From Solihabitans fulvus (GTDB lineage Bacteria > Actinomycetota > Actinomycetes > Mycobacteriales > Pseudonocardiaceae): DNA of 64,000 bases. Both the position numbers and the translations under genes were made by a program. The stretch covers positions 1-64,000 of the forward strand of contig NZ_VUOB01000061.1 in the NCBI RefSeq assembly GCF_008386585.1, given 5' to 3'. Below, in pieces: positions 26,350 to 44,300 of this stretch (its first letter is position 1; every line of letters starts with the position of its first letter). The notes under the pieces are model-generated. The model was not told where the DNA came from, searched no databases, and was given only the letters and a program-made list of their open reading frames with translations.

Positions 26350-27303
26350 TCAACCTAGTTCGTTCAGGAACCCGAGGAGGGCGCGGTTGACCTCCTCGGG
26401 CTTTTCCTGTTGCACCCAGTGTCCGCAGCCGGGCAGCGCCAGGCTGGCGCGCAGGTCCGGCACGCTGGCCGGTAGCGCCTCGATCAGCTGCGCGGCGTAG
26501 CGGGCGAAGGAGTCCTCCGCGCCGTAGGCGAACAGGGCGGGCGCTGTGACGGGCGCGTCGTGCCACGCGGCCATCAGCTCCCAGCTCAGGTCGAGCGCGC
26601 GGTACCAGTTGAGCCCGCCGGTGAACCCGGTGCGTTCGAACGTCTCGACGTAGGCGGCGAGGTCGGACTCGGTCAGCCAGGGCGGCAGCACGCCGGGGTC
26701 GGGCAGCACGTCCAGCCAGCCGCCGCCGGTCGGCACGACCGGGTTCCACGGTTCGGAAGCCGAGGCGGAGCCCGAGTACAGCACGCTGCGGAAGGTCGCG
26801 GCGACGTCGCGCGCCAGCTCCCGGTCCGCGCGGCCGGCCTCCTGGAAGTACTGCATGTAGTACCCGTCGCCGAAGCGGGAACGCATGGCGGACAACAGAC
26901 TCTGCCGCCCTCGCGGCACGTAGGGGACGCTCAGCCCGACGACGCCGCGGACCCGGTCGGGCCGCAGCAGCGCGGTGGTCCAGGCGATCATCGAGCCCCA
27001 GTCGTGCCCGACCACCACGGCGCTGCGCTCGCCGAGCGCGTCGAGCAGCCCGACGACGTCGCCGGCCAGGTGCAGCTGCGTGTACTCCTCGACGGCGTCC
27101 GGCCGGTCGGTGTCGCCGTAGCCCCGCAGATCCGGCGCGACCGCGTGGTAGCCGGCGTCGGCAAGGGCGCGCAGCTGGTGGCGCCACGAGTAGGAGTAGT
27201 TGAGGAATCCGTGCAGCAGCAGGACGAGCGGGCCGCTGCCGGCCTCGGCGATGTGCGTGCGCAGGCCGTTGCTGTCGAGGTGTCGGTGCGCGATGTCTGC
27301 CAT
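26350..27303 (-). CDS. Epoxide-hydrolase-like alpha/beta hydrolase
   Basis: A 317-residue alpha/beta-hydrolase. The nucleophile elbow is VGHDWGSMIAW with Asp, not Ser, as in epoxide hydrolases and haloalkane dehalogenases. The oxyanion loop is LLHGFLNYSYSWRHQL. The acid is probably the Asp of FAYGAEDSF and the base the His of PGCGHWVQQEKPEE. A cap domain with several Tyr lies in between. The ATG at 27303 has GAGGGAGA upstream. It diverges from a TetR gene with an operator between them, so it is probably derepressed by some small molecule the TetR protein binds. The substrate is unknown. Cytoplasmic. Confidence 0.85.
   Translation of the reverse strand: MADIAHRHLDSNGLRTHIAEAGSGPLVLLLHGFLNYSYSWRHQLRALADAGYHAVAPDLRGYGDTDRPDAVEEYTQLHLAGDVVGLLDALGERSAVVVGHDWGSMIAWTTALLRPDRVRGVVGLSVPYVPRGRQSLLSAMRSRFGDGYYMQYFQEAGRADRELARDVAATFRSVLYSGSASASEPWNPVVPTGGGWLDVLPDPGVLPPWLTESDLAAYVETFERTGFTGGLNWYRALDLSWELMAAWHDAPVTAPALFAYGAEDSFARYAAQLIEALPASVPDLRASLALPGCGHWVQQEKPEEVNRALLGFLNELG
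26371..26406 (+). terminator. Intrinsic terminator of the suf operon
   Basis: CCCGAGGAGG and CCTCCTCGGG form a perfect 10-bp stem with a 10-base loop, followed by CTTTTC, 21 bases after the sufT stop. It lies entirely inside the last codons of the convergent epoxide-hydrolase-like gene, where it encodes part of PEEVNRALLGF. One stretch of DNA is thus both coding (minus) and terminator (plus). Confidence 0.8.
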
Positions 27304-27322
27304 GGGTCTCCCTCGCTCCGCG

Positions 27323-27348
27323 CCTTAATGACCAGGTGGTCATTAAGG
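27323..27348. promoter_or_regulatory. Perfect palindromic operator (TetR type)
   Basis: CCTTAATGACCA, spacer GG and TGGTCATTAAGG form a perfect inverted repeat with 12-bp arms, in the 102-base gap between the hydrolase and the divergent TetR gene. A further half-site, TAATGACCA, occurs at 27382-27390. Size and position fit the operator of the adjacent TetR-family repressor, controlling both genes. Confidence 0.8.
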
Positions 27349-27405
27349 GTCATGGCGACACTGTAGGCGCGGCGCGGGACTAATGACCATCCGTACACTT
27401 GTGGC

Positions 27406-28038
27406 ATGGGCCATACCCCGGCGAACGACAAGCCGCGCCGCACCCGCGACCCCGAGGCGCACCGCGCGGCCATCCTCGACGCCGCCCGCGCCTGCTTCAC
27501 CGAGCGCGGGTACGCCAGGGGCACGATCCGCGACATCGCCAGCAGGGCCGGCGTCACGCATGGCCTGGTGATGCGGCACTTCTCGTCCAAGGAGCAGCTG
27601 TTCGTCGCGGCGATGCCAGGGCCGAGGGACCTGGCCGACGTCGTCGCGGGCGACCCTGCGACGCTGCCGGAACGGCTCGCGTTGGCCTTCGTCGAGCGAC
27701 TGGACGGGGCGGGCGGCAGCGACCCGCTGATCGCGCTCATCCGCAGCACGGCGTCCAACGAGGAGGCCGCCACCGCGCTGTACCGCGAGATGCGGCAACG
27801 CAGCGCGGACGCCTACCGTGCGGTGCTGGACGGCCTGGACGTCGACGTCCGGATCGAGCTGCTCATCGCGCACCTCATCGGCGTGACGTTCAGCCGACAC
27901 GTCATCGGCGTCGGCCCGCTCGCCGAGCTGCCGGCCGACCGGCTCGTCGCGCAGCTCGCCAGGAGCGTGCGGCAGATCCTGTTCGACCAGGACGTCGCCC
28001 CCGGATCCCAAGCGGCGGGCCAGGACTCGGGACGCTGA
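27406..28038 (+). CDS. TetR-family transcriptional regulator
   Basis: A 210-residue regulator. The N-terminal HTH (residues about 20-65) reads AAILDAARACFTERGYARGT, then DIASRAGVTHGLVMRHFSSK, a typical TetR domain. The C-terminal ligand domain ends in a TetR_C-like DRLVAQLARSVRQILFDQ. It diverges from the epoxide-hydrolase-like gene, and a perfect palindrome in the gap is its probable operator, so it is likely an autorepressor and a repressor of the hydrolase. The ligand is not predictable. It converges with the next gene, with a one-base gap between the two stops. Confidence 0.9.
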   Translation: MGHTPANDKPRRTRDPEAHRAAILDAARACFTERGYARGTIRDIASRAGVTHGLVMRHFSSKEQLFVAAMPGPRDLADVVAGDPATLPERLALAFVERLDGAGGSDPLIALIRSTASNEEAATALYREMRQRSADAYRAVLDGLDVDVRIELLIAHLIGVTFSRHVIGVGPLAELPADRLVAQLARSVRQILFDQDVAPGSQAAGQDSGR

Positions 28039-28039
28039 C

Positions 28040-28540
28040 TCACAGGTGCGCGGCCACCGTGCGGATGACCGCCAGGATCGGGTCGAGCCCGGGAATGCCG
28101 TCCGCGCACCGCTCCGGCGGGACGATCCAGCGCAGCGGACCCGAAGACGTGCCGCTCGGCGGCAGCGGGATCCGCTGGTTCAGGTCGAGCAGGGCGACGA
28201 AGTACGGCGTGCCGGTCCGATGGGCCCGCCCGGAGTCGCTGGCCAGGAACACCCAGCGGGGGCGCGGACCCGGCAGCGGCAGCACGGGATAGGTCAGCCG
28301 GTACAACCGAAGCTGGTGGTTGATCTCCCCGGCGCGGCCCGCGCTCATGCACACGCCGAGCAGGTCGCGCCCGAGGCTGAGCATCAGCTGGTTCCCGATG
28401 ATCTCGGTGTGCCAATCGTGGTCTGCCCGGTAGCGCCACGCGGCCTGCCGCAGGAGGTCCGCGAGCGAGTCCTCCGTCGGCCCGGGCAGGGTCCGCTGCT
28501 GTGGGAGGACGCCTGGTCTGGTGATCGTGAGTTCGGTCAT
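28040..28540 (-). CDS. Conserved hypothetical protein
   Basis: A 166-residue, probably soluble protein that I cannot assign to a family with confidence. It has no signal peptide, membrane segment or cofactor motif. Visible features are a helical N-terminal part (LADLLRQAAWRYRADHDWHT), a central PRWVFLASDSGRAH and a Pro-rich stretch (PLPPSGTSSGPLRWIVPPE). The start is the ATG at 28540, with AGGCGG upstream and a good TTGACA/TAAACA promoter 18-41 bases away. It lies at the left edge of the biosynthetic cluster, but nothing ties it to the pathway. Confidence 0.6.
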   Translation of the reverse strand: MTELTITRPGVLPQQRTLPGPTEDSLADLLRQAAWRYRADHDWHTEIIGNQLMLSLGRDLLGVCMSAGRAGEINHQLRLYRLTYPVLPLPGPRPRWVFLASDSGRAHRTGTPYFVALLDLNQRIPLPPSGTSSGPLRWIVPPERCADGIPGLDPILAVIRTVAAHL

Positions 28541-28552
28541 CGAAGCCGCCTG

Positions 28553-28581
28553 TGTTTATGGTTTCCCTGACGTGGTGTCAA
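28553..28581 (-). promoter_or_regulatory. Sigma-70-like promoter of the hypothetical gene
   Basis: On the minus strand TTGACA (28581-28576), a 17-base spacer and TAAACA (28558-28553) form a near-consensus vegetative promoter ending 12 bases before the ATG at 28540. The transcript would have a very short leader. Confidence 0.6.
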
Positions 28582-28721
28582 TCGAGTCCCCAGACCCTTG
28601 ACACGGCAGCGCACGCGCCGGGGTTCACCGGACGGCGTCAATCGCACCGAACGGCGTTTTGACGCGTGCACCCAGTCCTGCCGGACCCCGACGGCGCGGC
28701 GCGGTCGGCGCGACCGATACC

Positions 28722-28793
28722 GTGAACGTCCGGGTCGTCAAGGCGGGCGGCGGCTACCTCGCCTGCGGCCTTGACCTCAAGATCGGCGGCTGA
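28722..28793 (+). other. Possible gene remnant in the 28.54-28.82 kb gap
   Basis: A 23-codon frame starting GTG reads MNVRVVKAGGGYLACGLDLK then IGG and stop. There is no ribosome binding site and no recognised homology. It may be the tail of a decayed gene. Apart from this and the minus-strand promoter at 28553-28581, I see nothing definite in the 281-base gap. Confidence 0.2.
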
Positions 28794-28821
28794 CCGGCGT
28801 TCTGCTTCGGTCTGGGCCCGC

Positions 28822-29034
28822 TCAGCGGGTGTGCCCGGCGTCGGACCCGCTCGACCGGCGGGCGCTGCGCGGCGTCAGGTCGGTCCACACCTCGGCGATG
28901 TGCGCGAGGCACTCCTGCCTGGTGCCGACCGGGCCGCAGTCGTGCCAGCCCAGCGGGTTCGCCCGGTGTGCTGGCCAGGTCGAGTACTGCTCCTCGTCGT
29001 TGACCAACACCTTGTACCGCACCGAGTCCGTCAT
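28822..29034 (-). CDS. mbtH: MbtH-like protein, divergent C-terminus
   Basis: A 70-residue MbtH-like protein, the small partner that binds and activates A domains of NRPSs. The signature is present: VNDEEQYSTWP, then NPLGWHDCG and CLAHIAEVWTDL. The usual ending (TDMRPxSL) is altered to TDLTPRSARR with an extra polar tail. The ATG at 29034 has AGTGGAG upstream. It is the last gene of a minus-strand run (ATPase, permease, sbnA, mbtH) divergent from the NRPS genes. A second, canonical MbtH gene follows the NRPS genes at 56247. Confidence 0.9.
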   Translation of the reverse strand: MTDSVRYKVLVNDEEQYSTWPAHRANPLGWHDCGPVGTRQECLAHIAEVWTDLTPRSARRSSGSDAGHTR

Positions 29035-29049
29035 GACGATCGCTCCACT

Positions 29050-30018
29050 CTATTGTCCGACAAGCAGTTCGGGGTCCGCCGCCCACAGCGGGTTGTAGAT
29101 CGTGTCCGCGTAGCCGGTGCCCCGGTCGGCGCAGAGGAACACCACCGTCGGCCTGGGACCGGTGTACCCGTCGAAGTAGCCGTTGATGGCCGTGTAGACG
29201 GTGCCGGTCGAGCCGCCCGCGTACACCCCGTGCTGCCGAAGGAGTTGGTGGCAGCCGAGCACGGTCTCCCGCTCCGGCACCATGATCACCTCGTCGATCA
29301 GCGCGTGCTCGAACAGCGGGGGAGTGATGCTCGAACCGAGACCGGGGATCCGGCGGGTCGCCGGCGGACCGCCGAAGATCGCCGAGCCCTCCGCGTCGAC
29401 GGCGATCACCCTGGTGCGGGGCCAGGTTTCCTTCAGTCGCTTGGAGAGGCCGCCGATGGTCCCGCCGGTGCTGACGCCGACGAACAGGTAGTCGATCCGG
29501 CGGAACGCGCGGCACAGCTCGCCGCCGGTGAGCCGGTAGTGCGCCTCGATCGCGTCGGTGTTCGCGTATTGGTTGGGCCAGTACGCCGAGTCCAGCTCGA
29601 TCCGCAGCTGCGCGACCCTGGCCAGCCTGGTGCTCAGGAAGCCGCCGCTGGCATCGCGTTCGGTCACCTTCTCCACCCGGTCGCACAGGGCCCGCAGGTA
29701 CGCCTCGGTCGCCGCGTTGACGTTCGGGTCGATCACCGGGACGAAGGCCAGGTCGAGCGAGCGGCAGAACGACGCCAGCGAGATGGCGAAGTTGCCGGAG
29801 GAGGACTCCACGATGGTGGTGTCCTCGGTGATCTCGCCGCGCTCCAACGCCCGCTTGAGGATCCAGAACGCGGAGCGATCCTTGGCGCTGCCGTTGGGAT
29901 TGCCGTACTCCAGCTTCGCGAACAGGTCGATCCGGTCGTCGGCGAGCTGGAGCACCGGCGTCTCCGGGAGGGAGCGCCGGATGAACTCCAGCCGCTGCGA
30001 CAGCGCGTGCGTGGTCAT
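29050..30018 (-). CDS. sbnA: SbnA-like aminocarboxyethyl-glutamate synthase
   Basis: A 322-residue fold-type II PLP enzyme related to cysteine synthase and to SbnA, which condenses O-phosphoserine with glutamate to N-(2-amino-2-carboxyethyl)-L-glutamate, the precursor of L-2,3-diaminopropionate (Dap). The PLP Lys is in NPNGSAKDRSAFW, the substrate loop is VESSSGNFAISLA, and the phosphate loop is GVSTGGTIGGLSK. Its place between an exporter and an mbtH in an NRPS cluster supports the Dap role over plain cysteine synthesis. The partner SbnB, which oxidatively releases Dap, is not in this window and would have to be downstream or elsewhere. It starts at the ATG at 30018, 22 bases after the permease gene. 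Confidence 0.8.
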   Translation of the reverse strand: MTTHALSQRLEFIRRSLPETPVLQLADDRIDLFAKLEYGNPNGSAKDRSAFWILKRALERGEITEDTTIVESSSGNFAISLASFCRSLDLAFVPVIDPNVNAATEAYLRALCDRVEKVTERDASGGFLSTRLARVAQLRIELDSAYWPNQYANTDAIEAHYRLTGGELCRAFRRIDYLFVGVSTGGTIGGLSKRLKETWPRTRVIAVDAEGSAIFGGPPATRRIPGLGSSITPPLFEHALIDEVIMVPERETVLGCHQLLRQHGVYAGGSTGTVYTAINGYFDGYTGPRPTVVFLCADRGTGYADTIYNPLWAADPELLVGQ

Positions 30019-30040
30019 TGCTTGGCCACTCCGATTTGGG

Positions 30041-30828
30041 TCAGCGGGCGACGGCGGTGCGGTAGGCGCGGGTCGCCAGCGGGGCCACGACCACGATCAC
30101 CACGAGGGTCAGCGCCACGGACATCGGCACCGGGTGCCGCGACGGCAGCGCGGTGCCGGTCAACGCGGTCGGGTTGCCGAACAGCTCCCGGCAGGCGGCG
30201 ATCACCGCGCTGATCGGGTTCCACTCGCACACCGTGCGCAGCCAGGCCGGCAGGCCGCCGAGCGGGATGAACGCGTTGGACAGGAACGTCAACGGCATCA
30301 CGATGACGAACGCGACCGCGCTGATCGCCTCTGGGCCGCGCACCAGCAGGCCGATCAGCGCGCCGAGCCACGCCATCGCGAAGCCCAGCAACAACAACAG
30401 GCCGAACGCGGCGAGCGCGGGACCGACGCCGTGGTGCACCCGCCAGCCGATCGCGAAGCCGACGACCGCCATCACCGTGCAGGACAACGCCGACAGCACC
30501 AGCGCGGACACCGTGCGCCCGACCAGCACGGCGGGCTGCGACATCGGCAGCGACCGGAACCGGTCCACCAGGCCGTTGCCGAGGTCGTCGGCGACGCCGA
30601 GCGCGGTGTTGGAGATGTTGGACAGCATGGTCTGGGTGAAGATGCCGGCCATCAGGTACTCGCGGTAGTCGCCGCCGGGCACGGCGATCGCGGTGCCGAA
30701 CAGGCAACCGAAGATCACCACGTAGGCCACCGGCATCAGCGTGATGCTGAGCAGCTTCTCCGGGATCCGCGCGATGTGCCGCATGTGCCGGCCGACCAGC
30801 GCCCAGGTGTCGCTGACTGCGTAGGCGA

Positions 30829-30832
<4 letters not shown>
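30041..30832 (-). CDS. DrrB-like ABC-2 exporter permease
   Basis: A 263-residue, six-span ABC-2 permease of the DrrB (daunorubicin resistance) type. The hallmark stretch before span 2 is YREYLMAGIFTQTMLSNISN, followed by LVDRFRSLPMSQPAVLVGRT. The last third holds MPLTFLSNAFIPLGGLPAWL. Its ATG overlaps the ATPase stop by four bases. With the ATPase it most likely exports the NRPS product and gives self-resistance. Confidence 0.9.
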
Positions 30833-31785
<953 letters not shown>

Positions 31786-31898
31786 ACGCTTGCCTCGCAT
31801 CAGGGCCGGGAAGTGCGATTGTGGTGCGCCCCAAGCTAAGCCGGGACGGCCCGCGCACCCAGGGCTCTGCAACAAGTCACCGGACCCACGGGATCCGG

Positions 31899-31913
31899 TT
31901 GCAGTTTGGTGCA
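31899..31913 (-). promoter_or_regulatory. TGCAA-type operator, site A
   Basis: On the minus strand the 15-mer is TGCACCAAACTGCAA, which matches site B at 12 of 15 positions. It lies within GTTGCA-N6-TGCAAC (31898-31915), so it is also an inverted repeat. It stands between the divergent exporter and NRPS genes. Confidence 0.45.
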
Positions 31914-31972
31914 ACGCGCTTGACCCGTCGACGAGTGTTCTCGGTGCCCTGCAAGTAACTGCAAGCGCGTTG
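31912..31972. repeat. Inverted repeat CAACGCGCTTG / CAAGCGCGTTG
   Basis: Two perfectly complementary 11-mers, 31912-31922 and 31962-31972, lie exactly 50 bases apart, about five helical turns. In the plus direction each is part of TGCAA-N5-TTGACC, so a TGCAA half-site sits next to a -35-like TTGACC twice. The spacing suggests looping or cooperative binding at the NRPS promoter. No convincing -10 was found downstream of either. Confidence 0.5.
31950..31964 (+). promoter_or_regulatory. TGCAA-type operator, site B
   Basis: TGCAAGTAACTGCAA, two direct TGCAA half-sites with a 10-base period, about 90 bases before the first NRPS gene. It matches site C, upstream of the PKS genes (minus strand, 56484-56498), at 13 of 15 positions. 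Confidence 0.55.
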
Positions 31973-32053
31973 ACCTGCCGCGTCGTCGCTGCGGAAGCTG
32001 AGCGCCGATCTGTTGCGAAACAAGGATGTTCGTTGAGTTGAAGCGAGGGGCGA

Positions 32054-41322
<9,269 letters not shown>

Positions 41323-41326
<4 letters not shown>

Positions 41327-44300
41327 GGCAATCGCGAGTCGAGGACGTGCTGCCGCTGTCGCCGTTACAGGAGGGCCTGCTGTTCCACGCCCTCTACGAC
41401 GAGCAGACGCCGGACGTCTACACCGTGCAGTTCGCCTTCGACCTCAAGGGCGCCACCGACACCTCGGTGCTGCGCGACGCCGTCGCCGTGCTGCTGCGTC
41501 GGCACGCGAACCTGCGGGCGAGCTTCCGGCAGCGCAAGACGGGGGAGACCGTCCAGGTCATCGCCAGGGACGTCGAGCTGCCCTGGACGGAACACGATCT
41601 ATCCACTGTGGACGGTGCGCGGCAGGCGGACGAGCTGGCGCGCCTGCTGGCGGAGGACCGGGCCACCCGGTTCGACCTGACCGCCGCGCCGCTGCTGCGC
41701 TTCACCCTCATCCGGCTCGGCGCCGACCGACACCGGCTGGTCGTGGCCAACCACCACATCCTGCTGGACGGCTGGTCGATGCCGCTGCTGGTGCGCGAGC
41801 TGTTCACGCTGTACGCGCAGCGCGGCGCGGAGACCGGGCTGCCCAGGGTGACGCCGTACCGCGACTATCTCGGCTGGCTCGCCGGGCAGGACCGCGCCGC
41901 CGCCGAGGAGTCCTGGCGGGAGTCGCTGGCCGGCGTGACCGAGCCGACGCTGCTGGCGCGCGCCGACCCCGGCCGCGCGCCCATCGCCCCCGAGAAGCTC
42001 ACCGTCGAGCTGTCCGAGGAGCTGACCCGCCGGGTGCAGCGCGAGGCGCGGCGGCACGGCCTCACCCTCAACACCGTGGTGCAGGGCGCCTGGGGCCTCG
42101 TGCTCGGCCGGCTCACCGGGCGCACGGACGTGCTGTTCGGCGCGACGGTGTCCGGGCGTCCGCCGCAGCTGGCCGGCGTCGAGTCCATGGTTGGCCTGTT
42201 CATCAACACCCTCCCAGTCCGCGTGCGCACGGACCCGGCCGAACCGCTGATCGAGCTGCTGGGACGCCTCCAGGCCGAGCAGGCCGCGCTGCTCGGCCAC
42301 CAGCACCTCCGCCTGTCCGATGTGCAGAACCTGCTCGGCCTCGGCGAGATGTTCGACACGCTGACCGTGTTCGAGAACTACCCGCTCGACCCCGACGCGC
42401 TGAGGCTGCCGGGCACGGGGCTGACGGTCGAGGGCATCACCGGCCGCGACGCGACCCACTACCCGCTCACCCTCGTTGCGATGCCGGGATCGCGGCTCCA
42501 GCTGCGGTTGGACTACCGACCCGACCTGTTCGACCACGCCACGGCCGAACGGATCCTGGCGCGGCTGCGGCGCGTCCTCGACGCGGTGATCGCCCAGCCG
42601 GAGCTGCCGGTCGGCCGGATCGACGTGCTGGCCCCGGACGAGCGCGAGCAGATCCTGGTGCGGTGGAACGACTCCGCGCGCGACATCCCGCCCGGCACGC
42701 TGACGTCGCTGTTCGAGGACCAGGCGGCCAAGACCCCGGCCGGCGCCGCGCTGATCGCGCCGGGTGTCGAGCTGACCTACGGCGAGCTGAACGAGCGCGC
42801 GAACCGGTTGGCGCACCTGCTGATCGAGCGCGGCGTCGGGCCGGAACGGCTGGTCGCGCTCGCGCTGCCGAGGTCGGTCGACCTGGTCGTCGCGGTGCTC
42901 GCCGTCACCAAGGCAGGCGGGGCGTACCTGCCGATCGACCCGAGCTACCCGGCCGACCGCGTCGCGTTCATGCTCGCCGACGCCGCGCCTGCACTCGTGC
43001 TCGCCACGAGCGACGTGCCGCACCCGGACTGCGCGCTGCTGCTGGACGAGCTCGTCCTCGACGGCCACCCGGCGACCGACCCGACGGACACCGGGCTGCG
43101 CGCGCAACACCCCGCGTACGTCATCTACACCTCCGGGTCCACCGGCACGCCCAAGGGTGTCGTGGTCTCGCACGCCGGCCTGGCGAGCTTCGCCGCGGCC
43201 GAGGTGGACCGTTTCGACGTCCGCCCCGGCGATCGGGTACTCCAGTTCTCCTCGCCCAGCTTCGACGCCTGTGTGCTGGAGCTGTGCATGGCGTTCCGCG
43301 CCGGGGCCGCGCTGGTCATCCCGCCGCCGGGCCCCCTGGTCGGCCGCGAACTCGCGGAGCTGCTGGCGCGCCAGGGTGTCACGCACGCGCTGATCCCGCC
43401 GGCCGCGCTCGCCAGCGTCCCGCCAACCGCGCTGCCGGAGTTCCGCACGCTGGTCGTCGGCGGCGACGCCTGCTCTGGCGAGCTGGTCGCCGCATGGTCG
43501 CCGGGGCGTCGGATGATCAACGCCTACGGCCCGACGGAGTCAACCGTCGCGGCGACCTTCAGCGAACCGCTGTCCGGCACCAAGATCCCGCCGATCGGCC
43601 GGCCCGTGTGGAACACCCACGTGTACGTGCTCGACGGCAACCTCCAGCCGGTCCCGGCCGGCGTCGCCGGCGAGCTGTACGTCTCGGGCGCCGGGTTGGC
43701 GCGCGGCTACCTGCGCCGCCCCGGCCTGACCGCCGCGCGGTTCGTCGCCGACCCCTTTGCGGGGCACGGTAAACGGATGTACCGCACCGGGGACGTGGTG
43801 CGCTGGACCGAGCCCGCGAGCGAGTCTTGCGCAGAACTGGAGTACCTCGGCCGCGCCGACGACCAGGTGAAGGTGCGTGGGTTCCGGATCGAGCTGGGCG
43901 AGATCGAGTCCGCGCTCGTGGCCCACCCCGAGGTCGCGCGGGCCACTGTGGTGGTGCGCGAGGACCAGCCGGGCGTGAAGCAGCTCGTCGCCTACGTCGT
44001 GCCCGTCGACGGCGCGATGGTCGTGCCGGGTGAGCTGCGGGACACCGTCGCCGCGCGGCTGCCGGAGCACATGGTGCCGGCCGCGTTCGTGTCGCTCACC
44101 GAGTTCCCGTTGACCGCCAACGGAAGCAAGCTCGACCGCCAGGCCCTGCCCAAGCCCGAGTTCACGCCGCGCGCCGCGACCACCGTCGCGCCGCGCACCC
44201 CGGTCGAGCGAACTCTGCTCGGCCTGTTCGCCGAGGTGCTCGGCGTGCCGACGGTCGGCGTGCTGGACAGCTTCTTCGACCTCGGCGGCGACAGCATCGT

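Noticed and set aside
29050..30018. Housekeeping cysteine synthase
   Set aside because: The fold is shared, but the gene is wedged between an exporter and an mbtH in an NRPS cluster and its sequence resembles SbnA.
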